Of a stretch of DNA of 42,253 bases, positions 31,309 through 39,454 are shown piece by piece (position 1 is the first letter of the stretch; each line of letters starts with the position of its first letter). The notes under the pieces were generated by a model. That model searched no databases. It saw only the letters and a program-made list of their open reading frames with translations, and was not told where the DNA came from. The translations under genes were made by a program, and so were the position numbers. The DNA comes from an uncultured Ruminococcus sp. (GTDB lineage: Bacteria > Bacillota > Clostridia > Lachnospirales > Lachnospiraceae), in NCBI GenBank assembly GCA_946494335.1, contig CAMMBV010000033.1, positions 1-42,253 on the forward strand, in the 5' to 3' direction.

Positions 31309-32171
31309 TGGTCCACCTCCCTGGAAATGAGATAAAGATAGGCATCTTCCAGTGAAGGTTCCTCCTCCCGCACAAAGGCCGGCAGGGTATCTGCCACCGC
31401 TTTGCAGCGGATTCCACGGCTGGTATTGACCCGTGCGGTAATGTGAAGACCCTGCTCCCAGGCAGCCTCCTGTTCCCAGAACACGCCCACATGACCGACC
31501 GCCATTTTGATCAGCTGTTCCGGCGTCCCTGCAAACAGGATCTTCCCGTGGTTCATGACCACCAGCTGATCGCAGACCGACTGTACGTCTTCAATGATGT
31601 GTGTGGACAGCAGCACCAGCCTGTCCTGTGCCATTTGGGAAAAGAGATTGCGGAAATGAATGCGCTCCTGTGGATCAAGCCCCACAGTGGGCTCGTCAAA
31701 AATCAGACAGGATGGATTTCCCAGCAGTGCCTGGGCGATTCCCACCCGCTGCCGCTGGCCTCCCGAAAGGGTACGGATTCCGGCTTTTGCTTTCTCCTTA
31801 AGATTCACTGCACAGATACTCTCTTTGACGGCGTCTTTCGGATTTTTCAGATTTTTAAGGGCCGCCATATAATCCAGAAACCCGGCGGCGGTAAGTTCAT
31901 CAAACAGGCCGAAATCCTGCGGCAGATACCCCAGCTGCTCCTTCAGTCTTTGCTCCGCCTTTTCAAGAGGTGCCCCGTCAATTCGGATCGCTCCGGATGT
32001 GGGTTTCAAAGCGGACACCAGTAATTTCATCAGGGTAGACTTACCTGCACCGTTTGGCCCCAGCAGACCGATCAGGCTGGGCCCATGAAGATTGAGAGTC
32101 AGGTCTTTCAGGGCCTGTTTCCCATTGGGATAAGTCATGCTGACGTTTTGAATTTGAATCTCCATAGTCAT
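31305..32171 (-). CDS. ABC transporter ATP-binding protein
   Basis: A 288-residue ATPase with Walker A GPNGAGKST, Q-loop (YLPQDFGLFDEL), signature LSGGQRQRVGIAQAL, Walker B CLIFDEPTVGLDP and the switch histidine STHIIED, all intact. The C-terminal 70 residues (GHVGVFWEQEAAWEQG onward) are the accessory region of ABC-2 exporters. It powers the two permease genes that follow (29119 and 28422), overlapping the first by 4 bp. Start at 32171 with AAGGA upstream. Two-component genes lie 113 bp upstream, consistent with control by that pair. Confidence 0.92.
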   Translation of the reverse strand: MTMEIQIQNVSMTYPNGKQALKDLTLNLHGPSLIGLLGPNGAGKSTLMKLLVSALKPTSGAIRIDGAPLEKAEQRLKEQLGYLPQDFGLFDELTAAGFLDYMAALKNLKNPKDAVKESICAVNLKEKAKAGIRTLSGGQRQRVGIAQALLGNPSCLIFDEPTVGLDPQERIHFRNLFSQMAQDRLVLLSTHIIEDVQSVCDQLVVMNHGKILFAGTPEQLIKMAVGHVGVFWEQEAAWEQGLHITARVNTSRGIRCKAVADTLPAFVREEEPSLEDAYLYLISREVDQ

Positions 32172-32284
32172 TTTCTTTCCTTTCTCTTTGAGATAGGGGA
32201 ATCATACCAGGGCTGTATGAAATGAATCTGGAGATTTTATGTGTTTTATATGAAGATAAGGGCCCTGCCCCTGCTTTAAATCAG

Positions 32285-33784
32285 TCAGGCCAAAAAGCGG
32301 ACGGCCGCCAGCACTCCGTTTTCTGTATTTTTTATTTCACAGGAAGCATCTGACCGGGTCAGAATCATCTGTACCAGATAAAGTCCCAGACCGCTTCCGC
32401 CGGTACTGCGGTTTCGGGAGCTTTCCTCCCTGTAAAACGCTTCAAAAAGATGGGGAATCGATTCTTCCCTGATATGCGCGCCCGTATTTTCCACCGTCAG
32501 AGCGGGCTTTCCCTGCATCCAGCCGCACCACACGTGAATTTTGGCCCCCTCCGGCGAATAAAGCGACGCGTTGGAAAGGAGATTTTCAACCACTTTTCCC
32601 AAAAGTCCGGCGTCGCCCATAACCGTGACGCCGGGCATCAGGGAGGCAATCAGGCACTGTCCTTTTTGCGTCAGCAGCTCCTCGTCCTGGGAGATCTGAC
32701 GCTCAATCAGCTTTGACAGCTCCACGGACTCCTGCTTTACCGCATCAAATCCGCTCTCCATGCGGGAGATGGCCAGCATCTCCTGGATCAGCTTTTCCAT
32801 CCGTCCCGCAACCTGAAGAGAGCGAAGCAGATATTTGTCCCGGTTTTTGTATACGTCCACACCCTCCAGCATGCCGGACAGCTGGCCCTTTAATATGGTA
32901 ACCGGTGTTTTCAGTTCATGAGATGCCGCAGAAAAAAAGGCCGTCCTCTGGCGGTCCATTTCCCGTTCCTGTTCCACTTCTCCGCGCAGAGCATGATTTG
33001 CTTCCTTCAGATCCGCCAGAGCCGTGGAAAGCCGCAGCGCCATGCTGTTAAGACTCCTTCCCAGCTTTCCGATCTCGTCGCCGCGCTGCTCTTTACACTC
33101 CCAGTTAAAATCCAGCTGTGCCATCTTTCCCGCAATTTTGCTGAGCCGGACGATGGGACGGGTAATGTATTTGGAATAGACAAGGGCGCAGATCAAAGAA
33201 AAAAGCAGCAGTAAAAGCAAAAGCCAGGGAGCCATCTGAATCAACGCCCGCACCGCCAGATTTTCCGCCTGAACGCGGGGCGTAATATAGAGATAATACA
33301 CATCATCCCGATCTGCAAACCGCACCTTTGCCGCAATCGTACTCTGACCTGAGGTCGTAACAGTCACCGCGCCCTCCGCCCCATCTGCGCCGGCAGGCCA
33401 GGTCACCGTGGTATCCTCTTTGATAACTGCTGTCCCGTCCGCCGCTGAAACCATGGTGCTTTCATCTTCGTACAAAGGCTGCACGGCAAGCCGGGAACCG
33501 GTGTCAGCTGTATTTCCTTTCGAATCTGTCAGCAAAACATCCACACTGTAGGATCGGAAAAATTCATCCAGCAGCGGCCCGCACTGGTCAAAATCTGTTT
33601 CCGCCAGTTTCTTTACAAGCTCATCCGCCCTGCGGGCCAGATCGCTGCTCATCACGGCAGTGTAGGTAACCGGCGTTGCCCAGGCGATCAGACCGAAAGT
33701 AACGGCAGCGGCTGAAAACAGGATAAGGGCCGTTATCAGAAAAATACGGACTGTCAGGCTCTCACGGAATTTCTTTCGCAGCAC
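32285..33784 (-). CDS. Membrane sensor histidine kinase
   Basis: A 499-residue protein. There are two transmembrane helices (about 12-33 and 180-205) bounding an extracellular sensor region of about 145 residues (TAVMSSDLARRADELVKKLA onward). Then come HAMP (RPIVRLSKIAGKMAQLDFNW), HisKA with the phosphorylation site SAASHELKTPVTIL, and an ATPase domain with N-box VVENLLSNASLY and G-box GGSGLGLYLVQ. It phosphorylates the response regulator whose gene overlaps by 23 bp. It starts with GTG, with AGGGGGG upstream. A stimulus linked to the transporter substrate is inferred from the operon order. Confidence 0.92.
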   Translation of the reverse strand: MLRKKFRESLTVRIFLITALILFSAAAVTFGLIAWATPVTYTAVMSSDLARRADELVKKLAETDFDQCGPLLDEFFRSYSVDVLLTDSKGNTADTGSRLAVQPLYEDESTMVSAADGTAVIKEDTTVTWPAGADGAEGAVTVTTSGQSTIAAKVRFADRDDVYYLYITPRVQAENLAVRALIQMAPWLLLLLLLFSLICALVYSKYITRPIVRLSKIAGKMAQLDFNWECKEQRGDEIGKLGRSLNSMALRLSTALADLKEANHALRGEVEQEREMDRQRTAFFSAASHELKTPVTILKGQLSGMLEGVDVYKNRDKYLLRSLQVAGRMEKLIQEMLAISRMESGFDAVKQESVELSKLIERQISQDEELLTQKGQCLIASLMPGVTVMGDAGLLGKVVENLLSNASLYSPEGAKIHVWCGWMQGKPALTVENTGAHIREESIPHLFEAFYREESSRNRSTGGSGLGLYLVQMILTRSDASCEIKNTENGVLAAVRFLA

Positions 33785-34433
33785 GGTAGCCCACCCCCCT
33801 CACTGTCTCAATATAATCTCTTTTCAGTTTGTGGCGCAGATTCTTAATATGACTGTCAACTACGCGTTCATCTCCGTAAAAGTCGTATCCCCACAGCTTT
33901 GCCAGCAGCATTTCCCGGGTAAACACACGTCCCGGGGCATCCAGAAACGTATACAGCAATTCAAATTCCCTGGCTGTCAGATCCAGCCTCTCTCCATCCA
34001 GAAGAGCCTCCCTTGCATCCCGGTCAATCACCAGATCCCGGTATCGCAGATAATTTTCCTCCCCTGCGCCGGAGCTTCTGCGCAGAATCACCCGTATTTT
34101 TTCCAGAAGTACGGGCATGGAAAAGGGCTTGGTCACGTAATCATCGATATCCATGCCAAAGCCCTTCAGCTGCTGCTCCTCCCCATCCAAAGCGGTAAGC
34201 ATCAAAATGGGAACCTGCGACTGTCTGCGGATCATCTCGCATACTCCAAACCCGTCAATTTTGGGAAGCATAATATCCAGCAGCACAAGATCAAAAGACC
34301 GGGTCTGAAATAGCGAAAGGGCGCTCACCCCATCCCCGGCCGCATGAGGTTCATATCCGGCTTCTCTTAAATAGGCACAGAGCAGCTCCTGAATATCCGG
34401 CTCGTCTTCTGCAATTAATATATTTCTCATCAT
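33762..34433 (-). CDS. OmpR/PhoB-family response regulator
   Basis: A 223-residue protein. The receiver domain (residues 1-115) has the acidic pair ED (10-11), phosphorylation site Asp53 (VLLDIMLPK) and Lys102 (VTKPF). The winged-helix output (EFELLYTFLDAPGRVFTREM, YGDERVVDSHIKNLRHKLKR) is DNA-binding. It is first in a six-gene minus-strand set: regulator, kinase, ABC ATPase, permease-peptidase, permease, Asp-box protein. The ATG at 34433 follows a GGTGGTG-type site; a TTG one codon earlier is possible. Confidence 0.93.
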   Translation of the reverse strand: MMRNILIAEDEPDIQELLCAYLREAGYEPHAAGDGVSALSLFQTRSFDLVLLDIMLPKIDGFGVCEMIRRQSQVPILMLTALDGEEQQLKGFGMDIDDYVTKPFSMPVLLEKIRVILRRSSGAGEENYLRYRDLVIDRDAREALLDGERLDLTAREFELLYTFLDAPGRVFTREMLLAKLWGYDFYGDERVVDSHIKNLRHKLKRDYIETVRGVGYRAAKEIP

Positions 34434-34505
34434 CAATCACCACCCTGTGCAGTATACCACAGTTATGTGAATTTATGATGAAGATTTAAGCTGACTGATA
34501 ACGCC

Positions 34506-36554
34506 TTACGTATTTGTATTGCGCATTTCTTCCCACTTGCGTCTTGCACAAACAGCCCTGCAGCGAATACAATTTTCACGCATACAGGTGTTATTATCTG
34601 TATTCACGTAAAATCCGTCTTTTCCGGTCCTCTTCACCACATACATCGCTGCGTCAGCATTTCTATACAGCTCTTCGTAAGAATGAACATCCGGCGTAAT
34701 AACCGCCACACCAATACTGACAGATAACTTATAGTCCCTGTAGTATTCCTGCAGCTGCGTCCTTACTTCCTCCAGAAATCCATTCAGCTTGGTCTGCAGC
34801 ATCTCCATGGTAAGTTCCTGCCTCAGCAGAATCACAAACTCATCCCCTCCCAAACGGGCTTTGAGATCCGTAGAACGGAACTGGCCTTTCAAAATTCCGC
34901 CGAAGATTTTCAATACGTTGTCACCTTCCATGTGTCCCGCCTTATCGTTTATCTTCTTGAAATTATCCAAATCAATGAGAATTAACATTCCCCGGGGGTG
35001 TTCCTCCTGGAATATCTGCCGTACATCTTCTTCAATTTTCTTCCGGTTAAACAAGCCCGTTAACGAATCCGTTACATTTCTCGACTTTTCCTCTGACAGT
35101 CTTGCATTAAGATTATGGATTGTTTTCATATCTTCTGTGATATTCTGCACCAACCCATAAGAAGCGTTTTGAATATAAGTCCGGTAAACCATCAGCGCAC
35201 GCCCGCTTGAGGTCTGGTATCTCTCTTCTTCGTAAAGACCATCCTCCCAAACCTTCCGCTCCATCTTCACATCATCATATTGGGATCGAATCTTCTTAAA
35301 CACCTCATCTTCGGAAATCTCCACCAGTGGTATCAGATTATCAGAACAGAATATTTGATCGAGATCCTCATAATACTCGTAGGCAGCAACTCCTTCACCA
35401 AACATATTGACCAGGCTGCAAAGCCCTTTGGGTTTTGCTTTAATAACGGAAACCAGTTTATTCAAGTTATAGGACAGATTCTTTATTTCCCTGTTTTTTC
35501 CTTCAATAAAGTATACCGTATTTGTTCCATTAATAAACATTTCCAGTTTTTGAGTTATCGTTTCCAGGTCTGCTAATACGGTATACCCTAACAGCCAATA
35601 CACTAAGAGCAGCACAAACACATTCAAAACTACTACTGAAACCAAACTCATTACAAAACTTTTGTTGATTCTCCCCTGAATTCCCGATACGTCTGAAGCA
35701 TATCCATAGATAATGCCTTCCCTGCATAAGAAAGTTGCAATCCATTTTTTCCCGGCAGCGTCACGAAAAGTTCCGTTTCTTGTTTCCCCTTCTTTCATAT
35801 CAAGAATTGGCTCCATGGAATACTCTTTCGGAGGCCCGTCATTTTCCGACAGGGCTATTAATTTTCCGGTCTTTTGTTCAACGGCAAAAAGATACTGATA
35901 GCGCTCTGTTGGGACAGAATTCAGGATATTTTTTAATGACACCAGATTTTCATATTGCTCCAGAGACTCCGATGAAATTTCCAACAGAATTATTCCCTTC
36001 GGTGTGTCTGCTCGTTTTACGCCGACATAAATCTTTCGTTCTTTAGTTTCGTCGGAAATACTTTCTCTTTGAATATGGCTTTCCTGACCGGAGCGTCCTT
36101 CTAGCAGCGGCAGGAATTCTTTAAACTCTTCATTCTCATAAAAATTGATCCCTATGCTGTCCGAATCGCTGCTGTCTGTTATTGTGCCATATTCATCAAC
36201 AACATTCACCTTTTCCACTTCTAAAATATTCAACATATATTCCCAATCAATACCGCTGTTTTTTTCTTTGCTGTACAGATTTGCAGCAATATTGGCTCTG
36301 TTTAAGCAATCTGTCTCAAATATCTCATACATCTCTTCTTCACGTATCTCATTGAGTTCTACAGAATGAATAATCTGTTCCATCGAACTTTCCAGATACT
36401 TTTTCTCTGATGCAACATTGCTGTTGTATATGTATTTACTCAGTATCCAGGCCATAACCACCGTCAACAGACCTGTTCCCGCAAAAAGGCTCAGAATAAC
36501 TGATTTCCTTAAAGCCATCCCCTTTCCGTCGAACTTATTTTTTCTCATCTTCAT
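34506..36554 (-). CDS. Membrane diguanylate cyclase (Cache-like sensor, GGDEF) with C-terminal Cys cluster
   Basis: A 682-residue protein. TM1 is at about 16-36 (VILSLFAGTGLLTVVMAWIL), followed by an extracellular sensor of about 250 residues of Cache style, then TM2 (SLVSVVVLNVFVLLLVYWLL). Next are a linker and PAS-like segment, then a GGDEF domain (SLTGLFNRKKIEEDV, IDLDNFKKINDKAGH, RLGGDEFVILL). The catalytic GGDEF is intact and the inhibitory I-site RSTD stands five residues before it, so it should make c-di-GMP with product feedback. The last 30 residues contain CMRENCIRCRAVC, a four-Cys group suited to binding a metal or Fe-S cluster. AGGAG precedes the ATG. Confidence 0.92.
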   Translation of the reverse strand: MKMRKNKFDGKGMALRKSVILSLFAGTGLLTVVMAWILSKYIYNSNVASEKKYLESSMEQIIHSVELNEIREEEMYEIFETDCLNRANIAANLYSKEKNSGIDWEYMLNILEVEKVNVVDEYGTITDSSDSDSIGINFYENEEFKEFLPLLEGRSGQESHIQRESISDETKERKIYVGVKRADTPKGIILLEISSESLEQYENLVSLKNILNSVPTERYQYLFAVEQKTGKLIALSENDGPPKEYSMEPILDMKEGETRNGTFRDAAGKKWIATFLCREGIIYGYASDVSGIQGRINKSFVMSLVSVVVLNVFVLLLVYWLLGYTVLADLETITQKLEMFINGTNTVYFIEGKNREIKNLSYNLNKLVSVIKAKPKGLCSLVNMFGEGVAAYEYYEDLDQIFCSDNLIPLVEISEDEVFKKIRSQYDDVKMERKVWEDGLYEEERYQTSSGRALMVYRTYIQNASYGLVQNITEDMKTIHNLNARLSEEKSRNVTDSLTGLFNRKKIEEDVRQIFQEEHPRGMLILIDLDNFKKINDKAGHMEGDNVLKIFGGILKGQFRSTDLKARLGGDEFVILLRQELTMEMLQTKLNGFLEEVRTQLQEYYRDYKLSVSIGVAVITPDVHSYEELYRNADAAMYVVKRTGKDGFYVNTDNNTCMRENCIRCRAVCARRKWEEMRNTNT

Positions 36555-36660
36555 CTTCCTCTCCTAAAAGCTGAATATAGCCTTCTGCTAAAAACACAAA
36601 AACTATCATTCAAGGAACGATGTATGGATTTCATGTATATTGGCAGCCAGCCATTACAGA

Positions 36661-38898
36661 TCACAATAAACGGGCAAACGCCTCTGCTTCCATGGGACGG
36701 TAATAGAAATACCCCTGAATCTCATCGCATCCCAGATTCTCCAGGAAATCAGCCTGTTCCTGCCGCTCCACACCCTCTGCGATGATCTGCATTCCCATGC
36801 TCCGAACCATCTCCATGGTAGAACGAAGAACCGTTTCCTCTGCTTCCGAGTTGATCAGATCGATCAGACTCTTGTCAAACTTAACACCATTAAACAAATC
36901 CCGATGCAGATTTGCAAGATTCGAATTGCCCCGCCCGAAATCGTCCATCAGCATATGGAATCCCTCCTGCCGGAATGCCCTGATGATTTTCGCCACGTCC
37001 TTCTGAACCGACTCCTCGGTAACCTCCAGATAAACATAACTTTGGTCTATCCCCACACATTCCAGTATCTGCCGATACTGACGTACAATGCCGGACACCA
37101 GCAGACTTCCGCGGGAAATATTAACAGAAACAGGTACAATAGCCAGCCCTTCTTCCAGCCATCTTCTCTGCTGCAGACAGACTTTCTCAAATACATATTC
37201 ATCCAGCTGCGCAATTTTTCCCCGTTCCTCCAAAAGCGGAATGAAACGACCCGGAGAAATGATCCTGCCGTCTTTTCCCCGCCAGCGCACCAGAGCCTCG
37301 GCGCCGCTGATGCATTTTCCGCGGACATCATACTTGGGCTGGTACCAGACTTCAATACCGCTGTCCTCCAACGTCTTGTCAAATTCATCCAGCAGGATGA
37401 GCGTATCCGTAAGTTCAATGGCTGCCCGTTCATCATAAGCGTGATAAAGGGTTCCCTCCAACTTAGCAAGGCTTTTCGCAAACATTGCTCTGCCGCGGAT
37501 CCGCTCAATGGTCACATTACTTTCTACCACGCAGTATCCAAATACAGGCTTGCTCTGATTCATATAGAAATTCCTGAGCTTTTCCAGAATCTGCTCCTTT
37601 AATTTTATACATACCGTCCCGGCTTTATTCTCTGCCAGTCCGGGGTAGAAAAATATAAACTGATCGTCAGATACCCGCGCGGCAATTTTGTTAACTTCAT
37701 CCTTTTGGGCAAACATCCTGCCCAGTTCCCGAAGAAGCTCATCGCCTTTCCTTGCCCCAAAATACCGGTTGATCACCTTAAACTCTATAATGTCACAGAC
37801 AATCAGGATCCCTCCTTTGGCCTGTAAACGTTTGAACTCTTTCTTAAACGCTTCATAATTTGCTTCACCCGTGAGAAAATCCCTATAAGCCAGACGCTCC
37901 AATTCCTGTTTTTGCCGACGCTGCATACGCAATAAGAAGAAAATCAAAACCGTCACATAGAAAAGCACCAGTGCCAGAAGAAAGAGTACAGTGTAAAAAA
38001 GATTGTTAATCCGCTCTTCCACATTTTCTTCAGGAAGTGTACTGAGCATACTGACAGCACTTTCCATACCATGATTCTGCAGTGAAATCGGCAGGCAGTA
38101 ACTGAACCGCCCCTCTCCCAGAATCCGGTAAAAGCCTCCCACTTCCTGAGAATTGCGTAAAGCATCTGCCAGCTGATCCGCATATTCCTGATTATCTGCA
38201 ACGTCTTCCTGTAAACGCACAAAGATATTTTCGCCCATCGAAAACATGCAATTTTCCGATGCCGCTACAATGTTTCCGTCCTGATCCATCAGGCAGAACC
38301 TGGCCTGACCATCAAAAGCCCCGGTATCCAGCAAAGATGCTATGCTTTTTGAATTGAATACCTGATAAAGAAAACCAACAGGCGCATCATCTTCTTCAAA
38401 GACCGGAATGCCAAGTACAATACCTTCCCACCAACATCCGTCCGGCGACTCAACTGGCATTTCGATAATAGAGACGCTTTTTGATATATTTTCAAAGAAC
38501 AGACTTTCGTCTGATAAATCCACATCCAGTCCTATACTGTTCCATCCTTTGCCGGAAGTATCAACATATCCGATCCATTCAAAGTTGTAAAGGTCTCTCC
38601 GATTTTGCTGGTGTCTGATTTTTTCCCGCCACAAATCCTCCGGTCCATCATTCATGAGCAGCCAGACGCTGTTCAGATAATCTACTCTGCTTTGCAGCAT
38701 CTCTGTAATCGCTTTGGAGCTTTCGGCAGACACACTGCCCAGGGTATAATAAGATTCTGCAGCAATATCACGGCGAAACCTGTCGGTCAGGAAGAGACTT
38801 CCCAAAACCAGAATTACAGTCAGGCAGATGATAAAAGTAATATTGGTGAGTTTATAGATGTTTTTCTCTTTTTTGAAATGATGTTTAATAGAAAACAT
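36661..38898 (-). CDS. Membrane GGDEF/EAL protein, probably a c-di-GMP phosphodiesterase
   Basis: A 745-residue protein. TM1 is at about 19-40 (FIICLTVILVLGSLFLTDRF), then a Cache-like ectodomain to about 300, TM2 (FYTVLFLLALVLFYVTVLIF), GGDEF and EAL domains. The GGDEF loop is degenerate (ARVSDDQFIFF), so it is unlikely to synthesise c-di-GMP. EAL motifs are intact: SGAEALVRWRG, VYLEVTEES, LMDDFGRGNSN, VKFDKSLI and AEGVERQEQ followed by DEIQGYFYYRP. It should therefore hydrolyse c-di-GMP, perhaps with the dead GGDEF as a GTP sensor. It stands upstream of the cyclase at 34506 on the same strand with a 106-bp gap. Confidence 0.92.
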   Translation of the reverse strand: MFSIKHHFKKEKNIYKLTNITFIICLTVILVLGSLFLTDRFRRDIAAESYYTLGSVSAESSKAITEMLQSRVDYLNSVWLLMNDGPEDLWREKIRHQQNRRDLYNFEWIGYVDTSGKGWNSIGLDVDLSDESLFFENISKSVSIIEMPVESPDGCWWEGIVLGIPVFEEDDAPVGFLYQVFNSKSIASLLDTGAFDGQARFCLMDQDGNIVAASENCMFSMGENIFVRLQEDVADNQEYADQLADALRNSQEVGGFYRILGEGRFSYCLPISLQNHGMESAVSMLSTLPEENVEERINNLFYTVLFLLALVLFYVTVLIFFLLRMQRRQKQELERLAYRDFLTGEANYEAFKKEFKRLQAKGGILIVCDIIEFKVINRYFGARKGDELLRELGRMFAQKDEVNKIAARVSDDQFIFFYPGLAENKAGTVCIKLKEQILEKLRNFYMNQSKPVFGYCVVESNVTIERIRGRAMFAKSLAKLEGTLYHAYDERAAIELTDTLILLDEFDKTLEDSGIEVWYQPKYDVRGKCISGAEALVRWRGKDGRIISPGRFIPLLEERGKIAQLDEYVFEKVCLQQRRWLEEGLAIVPVSVNISRGSLLVSGIVRQYRQILECVGIDQSYVYLEVTEESVQKDVAKIIRAFRQEGFHMLMDDFGRGNSNLANLHRDLFNGVKFDKSLIDLINSEAEETVLRSTMEMVRSMGMQIIAEGVERQEQADFLENLGCDEIQGYFYYRPMEAEAFARLL

Positions 38899-39168
38899 TC
38901 AGATTCAGTCCCCCTCTCTGGCTCATCCTTTGCGATTATTTGTCTGCCAGAAAATAACGGTATAATCCGAATATTATACTGTGCAATGTGTAAGTGAGCT
39001 GGTATACAATGTTTTGTTAAAACTGCTACCCTTCACTCAAAATTATAATACAAAATTTCAAAAAAATCCAGTTATTCTGACAAATTCAAATAACAACCTT
39101 GAATGAAATTCTGAATTCCACCTCTATGCTGAATTTACTCTTACACTCCTACTAATTATGTTTTATGA

Positions 39169-39270
39169 TTCTTAGTGCCTCCTATCCGCAGTAGAAAAGC
39201 TGAACTCTTAGAGCATATGGGATTTCCCAAAAATTGGAAGGCAATTACCCGCTATCATCTGACATCATAG
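39169..39270 (+). pseudogene. Abi-family (AbiD/F type) C-terminal remnant
   Basis: The frame after an in-frame TGA reads FLVPPIRSRKAELLEHMGFP then KNWKAITRYHLTS, stop. The motif LL.HMGFP.NW is the familiar last segment of Abi_2-family abortive-infection proteins. Only about 33 codons remain and there is no start. The rest of 38899-39454 is AT-rich with no other gene. Confidence 0.5.
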
Positions 39271-39338
39271 AAAAAGAGGAAGATACCGCCGCAATAGGGC
39301 CAACATAGCTGAACCTCCTTATTGAATTTTTGCATATA

Positions 39339-39384
39339 AAAAGGACTAAGTCCTTTTAAAGCCGTGGCTTTTGGAATTAGTCCT
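39339..39384. repeat. Nested inverted repeats AGGACTAA / TTAGTCCT
   Basis: AAAAGGAC-TAA-GTCCTTTT (39339-39357) is a small palindrome. AGGACTAA (39342-39349) is repeated inverted at 39377-39384. These lie between the Abi remnant and the recombinase and may mark the end of the recombinase-borne element. Confidence 0.45.
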
Positions 39385-39396
39385 AATTGAGAGAAT

Positions 39397-39423
39397 GAAA
39401 GGGAAGCATGATGCTTCCCTTTC
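39397..39423 (-). terminator. Perfect hairpin after the serine recombinase gene
   Basis: GAAAGGGAAGCAT (39397-39409) and ATGCTTCCCTTTC (39411-39423), a 13-bp palindrome 32 bp beyond the recombinase stop. The U-tract is weak, so either a terminator or a protein-binding palindrome. Confidence 0.6.
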
Positions 39424-39454
39424 GAGTTATATATAGATTTTGCAAATAATATCT

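Noticed and set aside
38899-39168. tRNA or small RNA gene in the AT-rich gap
   Set aside because: No cloverleaf, T-loop or strong stem was found; it appears non-coding.
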